IMG/VR virus record: IMGVR_UViG_3300044675_008313
Location: 1-21,174 of that record
Source of the DNA: a virus
Reading direction: 5' to 3' (one strand)
Length of the DNA stretch: 21,174 nucleotides
Of this stretch, positions 15,059-21,174 are shown piece by piece. The position numbers and the translations under genes are program-made. The first letter of the stretch is position 1. Every line of letters starts with the position of its first letter. Under the pieces are notes generated by a model, which worked only from the letters and a program-made list of their open reading frames with translations, was not told the DNA's origin and did no database searches.

Positions 15059-15268
15059 ATGGTTATCGGAGAGTTCAACTACGAAAAAGCGAAGTCCAAA
15101 GCAAAGATCTTCTTGGAAGAGTCAATATTTGTTCTTAGTAAAATAATGGATGTTGACAGTTCCTCTGTTGATGCGGATTCACCGAACCCATACGATGTTC
15201 GTGAACCTCTTTATATAAGTTTTGAGTGCTTGAAGAAAGAAATTTCAGCACTCAAAAAGTTGGGTTAA
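15059..15268 (+). CDS. Small helical protein of unknown function
   Basis: A 69-residue protein, probably two helices: residues 8-31 (basic then hydrophobic, SKAKIFLEESIFVLSKIM) and 50-68 (LYISFECLKKEISALKKLG), separated by an acidic Ser/Asp/Pro-rich loop. There is no signal peptide. It follows a leaderless-type promoter and is four bases from the next gene. I do not recognise it. It resembles the many small regulatory or accessory proteins of phages, but nothing in the sequence fixes a function. Confidence 0.5.
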   Translation: MVIGEFNYEKAKSKAKIFLEESIFVLSKIMDVDSSSVDADSPNPYDVREPLYISFECLKKEISALKKLG

Positions 15269-15272
15269 TCTC

Positions 15273-15455
15273 ATGGATCCCAAGAAGGAAAAAGATGAGC
15301 CAACTAGGTTTGGGGAAGCCGACACAGATTTGCCGAAATTTGATGTTGGGGTTATCTATTTTGAAAGCGAAACAGGCAGGTGGCTGTCCGATGGCGAGTG
15401 GGTAACAGACTGCCACACCATTGATTACACGGTTGAAGGTAGTTCTGATGAATGA
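15273..15455 (+). CDS. Small acidic protein of unknown function
   Basis: A 60-residue, strongly acidic protein. The centre (VGVIYFESETGRWLSDGEWV, residues about 26-45) could be a small beta sheet and vaguely recalls the GD..Y....G.W element of the fibre proteins, but too weakly to assign. It has one Cys and no membrane span. The gene lies four bases after the previous one and overlaps the next start by eight bases (ATGAATGA). Function unknown. Confidence 0.45.
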   Translation: MDPKKEKDEPTRFGEADTDLPKFDVGVIYFESETGRWLSDGEWVTDCHTIDYTVEGSSDE

Positions 15456-15741
15456 AACATATGATGCCTCATCTGATTTCTCCTATGCATCCGAGAGTAT
15501 CGCCTGCGTTCTTTACACGCTTGGCTACGAACCATCAGAGTTTGGGAGTGTCTCGTTTGATGAAGTGATTGAACGAATTCGTTCTGTTTATGCCTATAAA
15601 CCTTCGCACCAGATAAACGCTCGTGTAGAGAACTATGCGGTATATGAATATCTGAAAAGTTTAAACATACTGCTCACTCGTGTTTTTAGGCGTTCGTATT
15701 TTGATCTACAGATATCTTCGTATGAGTTGTCAAATGTCTGA
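15448..15741 (+). CDS. Small protein of unknown function
   Basis: I placed the start at the ATG at 15448, giving an eight-base ATGAATGA overlap with the upstream stop; an in-frame TTG at 15421 would extend it by nine residues. The 97-residue product appears mostly helical: IACVLYTLGYEPSEF, VSFDEVIERIRSVYA and AVYEYLKSLNILLTRVFRR, with a basic aromatic end. It has no known motif. The next gene overlaps its stop in the same eight-base arrangement. Function unknown. Confidence 0.5.
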   Translation: MNETYDASSDFSYASESIACVLYTLGYEPSEFGSVSFDEVIERIRSVYAYKPSHQINARVENYAVYEYLKSLNILLTRVFRRSYFDLQISSYELSNV

Positions 15742-16483
15742 AAATAAGCGTTATGAGTTGGATCAGTTATTTGATCTAAGCAATTTCACGGATATGCCAT
15801 TGGCTGATTTTGCTGACGCTTGCATAGATCAGGATTGCGAGCAGTCAGTTCTTGTTGGGGAATACATGTTCAATACCGTTGGTGTTGACCGTAGGAACAT
15901 CGCAACTGGTGGTGCAAGTGATTTTGATTACGTCATCCATCAGCCCCACGCAAAATTGCATAAGGGGTACTCAAGCCCGCAATGGCTTTCTTTGTCCTTA
16001 GTTTTTGCGATGTTTGATGTGAAGAGAATGAAAAGTGTTTTGTCTATATCTGGATATTTGGACAGATTTAAATATGATGCTTTGGTCAATCAGTATGGTG
16101 CAGAACTTTCAATACTCAACTCAAAGAGGCTTTTGTATTATGAGCGCTTTGCAAAAGGTGTTTCCAGTATCCTCCCTGATGTTCCATACAAAATGGTTAC
16201 AAGACAAGAGGTTGAATTAGATGAAGACACTAAATACGATCTAATTTTAGGTTGGTCTTCGGATATGGAAAACCCATTTCTTAGCCCATCAACATATGTT
16301 GACAGACTGAACAGCGGTGGGGTAATGCTGATTCAGAACAGTTCAGACTCTTCGTTTTTGTACCACAACAAAACAGTTGTCAGTCCTGCGTGGGAATGGC
16401 ATTACGAACTCAAACATAACGAGTGGTGCAATGTTTACCATATTCCAGTTTTCTACGGTCTTACGATAGTGGTGAAAAATTAA
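15734..16483 (+). CDS. Possible SAM-methyltransferase-like protein
   Basis: A 249-residue protein with no oxygenase motif. Start at ATG 15734 (eight-base overlap ATGTCTGA with the upstream stop); ATG 15722 is an alternative. Residues about 85-201 suggest a Rossmann-like order: a VLSISGYLDRF strand-loop where motif I would be but without GxGxG, a helix-strand pair ending SILN, then KYDLILGWSS (167-176) and YVDRLNSGGVMLIQN (188-202), the pattern of motifs IV-VI in class I methyltransferases. The C-terminal region is rich in Trp, His and Tyr. The degenerate motif I makes SAM binding uncertain. It could be a methyltransferase, a diverged non-catalytic relative, or unrelated. It lies one base before the next oxygenase. 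Confidence 0.45.
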   Translation: MSENKRYELDQLFDLSNFTDMPLADFADACIDQDCEQSVLVGEYMFNTVGVDRRNIATGGASDFDYVIHQPHAKLHKGYSSPQWLSLSLVFAMFDVKRMKSVLSISGYLDRFKYDALVNQYGAELSILNSKRLLYYERFAKGVSSILPDVPYKMVTRQEVELDEDTKYDLILGWSSDMENPFLSPSTYVDRLNSGGVMLIQNSSDSSFLYHNKTVVSPAWEWHYELKHNEWCNVYHIPVFYGLTIVVKN

Positions 16484-16484
16484 C

Positions 16485-17450
16485 ATGTTTATACAAGACG
16501 ATTTCTTTGATGAGGCAACGCTGAACGCTATTTTTAGCGACGAGTCTTTCTTCCCTGCGTCTATGGGGGGAGGGGAGAAGGTTGCATCTGAACCAAACAT
16601 GTACAACGATCCAAATGGTTCAGTTTTTTCACCCTATATGTTTTGGGATGGATGGTGGAAAAGTCCGATGGATACTCTCAAAAAGAAACTCATAAAAAGG
16701 ATTTTTGAGGGAAGAATTAACACTAACGATGTAGTCGGGTTTGAATATTGGACGCGGACATACCAAGAGGGTCAATACATACAACCACATGTTGATGCCG
16801 ATACCGCAAGATACATCCACGACAAGTCATTAGGTACGCCGGTTCTCGGCTCAGTTTGGTGGGGAGTTGAGAACGAAGAGCCAAGTTTCTTTGAAATTTA
16901 CCCACATCCACTAAAGAGAGATTCAATTGGTTCTTTGGAAAAAAGTTTCATAGATCAGATCTTGGACAGCAGTCCTGTTGAGAGTCGCGAAAGAATAAAA
17001 TACAAAAGCAACCGCTTGATCATTTTTGATGCTGGTCACGAACTCCACGGAACCACACCATCCTCATCTGGAATAAAACAATCCTTAATCGTGAATGTTT
17101 GGGGTAAGGAATGTCCCCCTCTTGGATTGCTAAAAGGTGGCTTCCACTATGAAACTGGATCTCCCGTTTTCGGCAAGTCTTACCGATTGACAGTTTCAAC
17201 ACCTTTAGGAAATGAGACCGTGTCTGTGGTTTTTGATACGGATACAAAAGCCAAAATTGAGCAAGGAAAGTACTCTACGGATATTCAATACTCCTTAGAG
17301 GAAGGAAAGTTCATCTCTGATTACAAAGTTTCAACACCCATGATCGCAAATGTATCTTTGAACCTTGTTGAAGATAATGGGAATGTGAGCGGTTATATGA
17401 AGATCAACGATTACTCTACGCTTAATGTCAAGGGAGTTATTTCAGTATGA
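16485..17450 (+). CDS. 2OG-Fe(II) oxygenase with extra C-terminal domain (6)
   Basis: A 321-residue protein, the longest and most divergent oxygenase here. Iron ligands H102 and D104 (IQPHVDADT), then a core in which the usual LNDDYxGGEL block is replaced by GSVWWGVENEEPSFFEIYPH (122-141). YKSNRLIIFDAG (173-184) precedes distal H188, with K198 in the 2OG position (LHGTTPSSSGIKQS), giving the same 10-residue spacing as the others. Residues about 207-321 are an added, beta-rich region (YRLTVSTPLGNETVSVVFDTDT and following) that none of the neighbours have; it may bind substrate. The gene follows the methyltransferase-like gene by one base and overlaps the next by four. Oxygenase assignment is fairly secure; the substrate is unknown. 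Confidence 0.8.
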   Translation: MFIQDDFFDEATLNAIFSDESFFPASMGGGEKVASEPNMYNDPNGSVFSPYMFWDGWWKSPMDTLKKKLIKRIFEGRINTNDVVGFEYWTRTYQEGQYIQPHVDADTARYIHDKSLGTPVLGSVWWGVENEEPSFFEIYPHPLKRDSIGSLEKSFIDQILDSSPVESRERIKYKSNRLIIFDAGHELHGTTPSSSGIKQSLIVNVWGKECPPLGLLKGGFHYETGSPVFGKSYRLTVSTPLGNETVSVVFDTDTKAKIEQGKYSTDIQYSLEEGKFISDYKVSTPMIANVSLNLVEDNGNVSGYMKINDYSTLNVKGVISV

Positions 17451-18040
17451 TAATTGATCACCCGACAACTGGCGGCATTCACATATTGGACGATTTCATT
17501 GATACGGAGACGGCAACAATTCTTGAAAAAATGCTGATTGCTCTCCCTAAGAAAGTTCAAACAGAACTTAGCGATGACGGAGTTAACTTTTATTCGTCCA
17601 AGAAGGATGAAAGGGGTGAGGAATACAATCAGCCCTCATTAGTTGTAGAAAATACAGGGCAACTTGACGAATTTTTTGTTCCAATAATTGAGAAAATTCA
17701 TAGAAGTATTGAGTTTATTTGGGATCGCAAGGTTGGATTAGAAAAAAATTTTAATGTTTGCGGATACCAAAAAGGTGAAAAGTTACGTTCTCACTACGAT
17801 GGTCTAAAACCTGATCTCGCAACGCCAGCAGGATATGAAAGTCGCGATGTGAGTTCTGTCCTTTATCTGAATAGCGGATTTACTGGTGGAACTTTGCACT
17901 TTGATAATTTGGGGGTAAGCGTTAATCCTAGAAGGGGGATGCTTGCCTTGTTCCCATCTTCGGAGGTTTACACCCATCATGTTGATGCCGTTGAATCAGG
18001 AGTCAGACTTTTTGTGACACAGTTTTGGTGCCTTCAATGA
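17447..18040 (+). CDS. 2OG-Fe(II) oxygenase, prolyl-4-hydroxylase type (7)
   Basis: A 197-residue protein. N-terminal HILDDFIDTETA element, iron ligands H116 and D118 (LRSHYDGL), core SSVLYLNSGFTGGTLHFDNLG (136-156), NPRRGMLALFPSS (160-172), distal H177 and 2OG-binding R187 (THHVDAVESGVRLF). Two adjacent His (177-178) occur at the distal site; alignment with the next gene (THYVNKITSGMK) marks the first as the ligand. It is closest to oxygenase 8, sharing the IW/LWDR, NF.V.GY..GE, YTH/FTH and FWC/LWC-x-Q C-terminal features. The stop overlaps the next start by four bases. Substrate unknown. Confidence 0.9.
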   Translation: MIIDHPTTGGIHILDDFIDTETATILEKMLIALPKKVQTELSDDGVNFYSSKKDERGEEYNQPSLVVENTGQLDEFFVPIIEKIHRSIEFIWDRKVGLEKNFNVCGYQKGEKLRSHYDGLKPDLATPAGYESRDVSSVLYLNSGFTGGTLHFDNLGVSVNPRRGMLALFPSSEVYTHHVDAVESGVRLFVTQFWCLQ

Positions 18041-18639
18041 ATAGGGCGCATTTTGATTCCGTTCATATCATTGACGGTTTCATTGATGAAATTTCGTTGG
18101 ACTATATTGCAAAAATGATTGCAAACTCCGAATATGGGGACAGTACGGCAAAACCACAAGGAGAAGATGGATACAGAGATTCATCTCATGGCGAAAACAT
18201 CCTTGATTCAATAGCAAGGTATTCACCAGCAAGCGTGATTCTCAAACCAAGCGAGGATTATCCAATCAGACCAGCGATTGACCCAATAATGCTAAAAATA
18301 CATAGCACCATCCAAAAGTTGTGGGATAGGGAATGTTTCTTGGAAACAAATTACTCTGTGTTGGGGTACAAGGTCGGTGAGTCACTCAAAGCACATCACG
18401 ATGCGATCTATAATCTAAAAACCAATACTGGCTACCCGAGGTGCGATATTTCGGCTGTTCTTTATCTAAATGATGACTACTCTGGCGGTGAGTTGAGTTT
18501 CGTTAAACAAAAAATCAAGATCAAACCCAAAGCAGGAAGCGTCGTGATATTTCCATCAACAGAAAAATTTACCCATTATGTGAACAAGATTACTTCTGGT
18601 ATGAAATTTTTTGTTCCTAGTTTGTGGTGTTTCCAATGA
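18037..18639 (+). CDS. 2OG-Fe(II) oxygenase, prolyl-4-hydroxylase type (8)
   Basis: I chose ATG 18037 (ATGA overlap with the upstream stop) over TTG 18025. The 200-residue protein has iron ligands H120 and D122 (LKAHHDAI), core SAVLYLNDDYSGGELSFVKQ (139-158), KPKAGSVVIFPST (163-175), distal H180, and K190 in the 2OG position (THYVNKITSGMKFF). It is paired by sequence with oxygenase 7, and both end with a Trp-Cys-x-Gln tail, pointing to tandem duplication followed by an Arg/Lys switch at the cofactor site. The next gene, a glutathione-peroxidase-like protein, starts within its stop. Confidence 0.9.
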   Translation: MNRAHFDSVHIIDGFIDEISLDYIAKMIANSEYGDSTAKPQGEDGYRDSSHGENILDSIARYSPASVILKPSEDYPIRPAIDPIMLKIHSTIQKLWDRECFLETNYSVLGYKVGESLKAHHDAIYNLKTNTGYPRCDISAVLYLNDDYSGGELSFVKQKIKIKPKAGSVVIFPSTEKFTHYVNKITSGMKFFVPSLWCFQ

Positions 18640-19253
18640 ACTCGGCTTTTGATATCAAAATTGCTTCGGCTGATGGACTGACAGATGATGTTTTATCCAC
18701 CATTCGTGGCAGAACATGCATGATTGTCAACATCGCAACTAAAGCAAAATACGAGCCAAAAACAAGTGCAATATGGTCTTATGCTAGAACCGCTAGACAG
18801 TTATGGGAACTTCAAACGGTTCATGATATGTATGAGGATTTTTCTGTTGTTGGAGTTCCATGCAACCAATTTGGGTCACAGGATCCAGCAACAAATAAAG
18901 AAATAGCGTCATTTGTTAAAAAAGCATACCCGTGGGTAACTTTTCCGATCACGGAAAAAGTTGAAGTAAACGGGGAGAATGAGCACCCGTTGTTTTCTTT
19001 TTTGAAGGGAACAGCAAAAAGGGTTGCTAGTGACACGAGGGCAGATAATTCAGCAGAAGCATCTCATGGTCATAATGTCGCCAATCAGGCTCTTCACCGA
19101 GTCCCTCATAACTATGAAAAGTTTATTTTAGACACATCTGGTAGGGTTATACGACGGTTCAGTTGGGGAGAGTTTCCTCTAGCATTGGAGAGACTAACTG
19201 ACCAAAGTTCTGGAACAATATTGGAAGCGTTAAAGGAAATTTTTGGTGAATGA
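18636..19253 (+). CDS. Glutathione-peroxidase-fold protein lacking the peroxidatic Cys
   Basis: A 205-residue protein. ATG 18636 overlaps the upstream stop (ATGA); GTG 18624 is an alternative. The family landmarks are clear: MIVNIATKAKY (29-39), DFSVVGVPCNQFGSQDP (68-84), KVEVNGENEHPLFSFLK (108-124), and NYEKFILDTSGRVIRRF (159-175). In active enzymes the first motif reads NVAS-x-(Cys/Sec)-Gly; here the catalytic position is Ala37 and the following Gly is Lys. The catalytic Gln (Q78) and Asn (N159) remain, but the Trp of the tetrad is His158. An insertion relative to typical members lies near 40-60. It is therefore probably not a peroxidase by the normal mechanism; a binding or regulatory role, or use of Cys28 or Cys76, is possible. 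It sits inside the oxygenase operon. Confidence 0.8.
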   Translation: MNSAFDIKIASADGLTDDVLSTIRGRTCMIVNIATKAKYEPKTSAIWSYARTARQLWELQTVHDMYEDFSVVGVPCNQFGSQDPATNKEIASFVKKAYPWVTFPITEKVEVNGENEHPLFSFLKGTAKRVASDTRADNSAEASHGHNVANQALHRVPHNYEKFILDTSGRVIRRFSWGEFPLALERLTDQSSGTILEALKEIFGE

Positions 19254-20118
19254 TAAAAAACCACTTGAGCCAAGACATCTTGGTGGCGGAACAGTACTTT
19301 TTGAGAACGCGATAACTGTCCCTCAGAACGACTTGATCTCATATCTTGAAAATGAAAAAGAGTTATGGCGAAAGGAAAACTTCACCGTAATTTACGATGA
19401 CAACGGTGAGCCTATCCACGCCATCAACAAAGGTGGATTCATATACGGTCTTGATTCATACAAATCTGCACCAGTCAGAATACAGAACCTAACCCACCCA
19501 TTCTTCAAGGAATGCGACGACCGTGTATATGACGCACTGCTTTCCTATATTGAGATGTTCCCTGCAATTCTGCAATGTTTATGGTGGAAATCTGGTGGGC
19601 ATGTTCTTTGCTATGACGAAGGCGCGAGTCTTGGGTTTCATTCAGACAACGATGTCAACTACCGATATGGGGCGATGCCCCAACTAGATCACGCAACAAG
19701 GAATGTCGTTTCGGCACTTGTTTATTTCAACTCATGTACTGATGATGGGAGTGAATGCGATTATGGCTTTAGTGGTGGACACATGTCTATCCCGTACTTT
19801 GATATTGACATTGTCCCTCATACTGGCTCAATCCTTCTAATGCCAGCAAATTATCTAGGCGCTCATCAAATACATGAAATAACCAAGGGTTCCCGCTATT
19901 CGTACCTTCTTTGGTTTGCCCAAGGTGTTCCCGCCCCAGAACACGGCGTTAACCCTGTTGCCCCTGATGGTGATTACCATTCTGGTGGTCAATGGTGGCT
20001 TGAGACATTAGTTGAGGATTACGAAAAATACATAAATGAAAAGTACCCGCTTGGGTCTAGTAGACCAGATAATCTTACTTTATTCAAAAGTAGAGCGAAA
20101 GACCATTACACAAAATGA
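19246..20118 (+). CDS. 2OG-Fe(II) oxygenase, longer subfamily (9)
   Basis: I start this gene at GTG 19246, which gives the eight-base overlap GTGAATGA with the upstream stop and has AAGGA about eight bases upstream; TTG 19243 is the alternative. The 290-residue product begins with HLGGGTVLFENAI, a signature of this subfamily. It has a KGGFIYG element near 62, iron ligands H132 and D134 (LGFHSDND), SALVYFNSC and the core FSGGHMSIPYFD (175-186), HTGSILLMPAN, distal H207 and 2OG-binding R217 (AHQIHEITKGSRY). A C-terminal extension (about 225-290) is rich in Pro, Trp and Tyr. It is paired with the next gene. Substrate unknown. Confidence 0.85.
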   Translation: MNDKKPLEPRHLGGGTVLFENAITVPQNDLISYLENEKELWRKENFTVIYDDNGEPIHAINKGGFIYGLDSYKSAPVRIQNLTHPFFKECDDRVYDALLSYIEMFPAILQCLWWKSGGHVLCYDEGASLGFHSDNDVNYRYGAMPQLDHATRNVVSALVYFNSCTDDGSECDYGFSGGHMSIPYFDIDIVPHTGSILLMPANYLGAHQIHEITKGSRYSYLLWFAQGVPAPEHGVNPVAPDGDYHSGGQWWLETLVEDYEKYINEKYPLGSSRPDNLTLFKSRAKDHYTK

Positions 20119-21002
20119 TTTTTAACAAGATTGACGGCAAAGACCTAGGTGGTGGAGTAGTCCTATTCAGCAATGCGTTTAGTATTGACTGGGAATCAAC
20201 TAGGGAATTATTTGAGGAATTTGTTTCTGCCGAACGTAAATCAATGTACACAGAGGGAATAAACCCCGAAACTGGCGAAGCGTGCTATGTAAACCGTAGT
20301 GGTTACATTTTTGACAAAGAAGGCGTTGACATGATGCCTCGGCGAGCAGCAAATGCGCATCAAGATAAGCGAAGTGAAGTAATTGAATTATTCAACTTTT
20401 TGGAATCTGCACGCGACAAATGCTTACTTGAGTATTTGACACGGTTCCCGCTTGCTTACAAAAATATTTGGTGGAAGGTTAAAGGGCACATAGTCTCCTA
20501 CTCTGTTGGGAGGGGTGGCTTATTTCTTGGAACACATTCCGACTCAAGCGTTGACTATATGTACGGGATTGATCATCCTAAAGAGCAACTACCTGTAAAA
20601 AATACTTTGTCTGTCGTAATGTATGTCAATGATTGTGTTGATATCGCAGATGTTTCGGAAGAAACATTCAGTGGCGGGGAGCACTCTTTTGATTACCTCG
20701 GTATTACTTACTCCCCTCGCAGAGGAGATATTCTGATGTTCCCATCTAATTTCATTGCCTCGCATGAGGTCAAGCCTGTAACTGGTGGAACTAGATACAG
20801 TTATCTTGGTTGGTATTCGCATGGTTCACCAAACCCCGAACTAAACGAAACGATAGTAGACCCGAATACGGATCCCGAAGAGGCGCAAAGGGCTACAAAT
20901 ATTTATATGCCAAGTCTTCGTGATGATTTCCGCAGTTACCTAAAACAGAATGTTCCCGACGAATCTCATCTTGGCTTTACTCTTACTTCACGGATGAACT
21001 GA
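20115..21002 (+). CDS. 2OG-Fe(II) oxygenase, longer subfamily (10)
   Basis: A 295-residue sister of oxygenase 9: DLGGGVVLFSNAF (10-22), RSGYIFD (61-67), IWWKVKGHIVSYSVG, iron ligands H141 and D143 (LGTHSDSS), SVVMYVNDC and FSGGEHSFDYLG (185-196), SPRRGDILMFPSN (200-212), distal H217 and 2OG-binding R227 (SHEVKPVTGGTRY), plus a similar C-terminal extension ending in a LRDDFRSYLKQN helix. It starts inside the upstream stop (ATGA), and its own stop overlaps the next start by one base (TGATG). All active-site residues are present; the substrate is unknown. Confidence 0.88.
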   Translation: MIFNKIDGKDLGGGVVLFSNAFSIDWESTRELFEEFVSAERKSMYTEGINPETGEACYVNRSGYIFDKEGVDMMPRRAANAHQDKRSEVIELFNFLESARDKCLLEYLTRFPLAYKNIWWKVKGHIVSYSVGRGGLFLGTHSDSSVDYMYGIDHPKEQLPVKNTLSVVMYVNDCVDIADVSEETFSGGEHSFDYLGITYSPRRGDILMFPSNFIASHEVKPVTGGTRYSYLGWYSHGSPNPELNETIVDPNTDPEEAQRATNIYMPSLRDDFRSYLKQNVPDESHLGFTLTSRMN

Positions 21003-21174
21003 TGCAAGCAACTCATCTTGGTAGCGGAATAATTCTTTTCAAAAATGCTTTTGATGTGGATAGCGAATTTTTTTCTTCATTCATGGAGAGGATGTATGAA
21101 AACTCACCCCCGACAATCTATGGTCTTGCCAATGATGATCCAACAGTTAAAAACAATGGTGGATATGAATTCAA
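21002..21174 (+). CDS. N-terminus of an eleventh oxygenase-family gene (3' truncated)
   Basis: An open frame runs from ATG 21002, overlapping the upstream stop by one base, to the end of the window: 57 complete codons. The opening HLGSGIILFKNAF and a later NGGYEF match the N-terminal signatures of oxygenases 9 and 10 (HLGGGTVLFENAI / GGFIYG and DLGGGVVLFSNAF / SGYIFD). The catalytic region lies outside the window, so activity cannot be judged, but by homology and position this is a third member of the same subfamily. Confidence 0.75.
   Translation, partial: MQATHLGSGIILFKNAFDVDSEFFSSFMERMYENSPPTIYGLANDDPTVKNNGGYEF

Noticed and set aside
18636-19253. Functional glutathione peroxidase protecting the cluster from oxidative stress
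   Set aside because: The peroxidatic Cys/Sec position is Ala and the tetrad Trp is His, so standard peroxidase activity is not supported.
1-21174. tRNA or rRNA genes, insertion sequences, integrase or attachment sites
   Set aside because: I saw no cloverleaf-like segment, transposase or integrase motif, or terminal inverted repeat in the gaps, all of which are under about 85 bases. This was judged by eye without a covariance search.

Overview
The window looks like part of an uncultured tailed-phage genome (Caudoviricetes-like), with every gene on the + strand. The first half holds virion genes: long, repeat-rich, Thr/Ala/Gly-rich tail-fibre proteins. The second half is a dense run of accessory enzyme genes. 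Genes are packed with overlaps of 1-14 bases, and no gene-free stretch reaches 300 bases. The host cannot be read directly. Three gene starts have a TAnnnT hexamer exactly six bases before the start codon, the spacing of leaderless transcripts common in Actinobacteria. The fibre modules resemble those of aquatic phages, so an aquatic phage, perhaps of an actinobacterium, is my best inference.

Layout. 1-1904: the 3' end of a structural gene, a small acidic protein, a holin-like small membrane protein, and three small tail/baseplate-type proteins. 1917-10350: a 487-aa fibre protein, a hairpin terminator, a 202-aa fibre-associated protein, then two large paralogous fibres (982 and 1033 aa) with Mtd-like N-termini, separated by a 61-aa protein. 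10352-10918: a fibronectin-III-like domain followed by 18 perfect tetrapeptide units, PPYF or PPFF. 10950-21174: an enzyme cluster with ten complete and one truncated 2-oxoglutarate/Fe(II) oxygenases of the prolyl-4-hydroxylase type. Interleaved are a DUF6065-like protein, three small unknown proteins, a possible SAM-methyltransferase-like protein, and a glutathione-peroxidase-fold protein that lacks the peroxidatic Cys.

How the parts may work together. The most striking feature is the juxtaposition of a protein that is half Pro-Pro-aromatic-Phe repeat with an array of prolyl-hydroxylase-type oxygenases. Each complete enzyme keeps the HxD...H...(R/K) site, and the last His is always 10 residues before the Arg/Lys. 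A testable hypothesis is a phage-encoded system that hydroxylates a virion fibre or tip protein, with the PPYF/PPFF tract as first candidate substrate. The fibres, host glycans or host proteins are alternatives. The oxygenases fall into sequence subfamilies that lie next to each other, which suggests growth by tandem duplication. The array runs off the right edge of the window.
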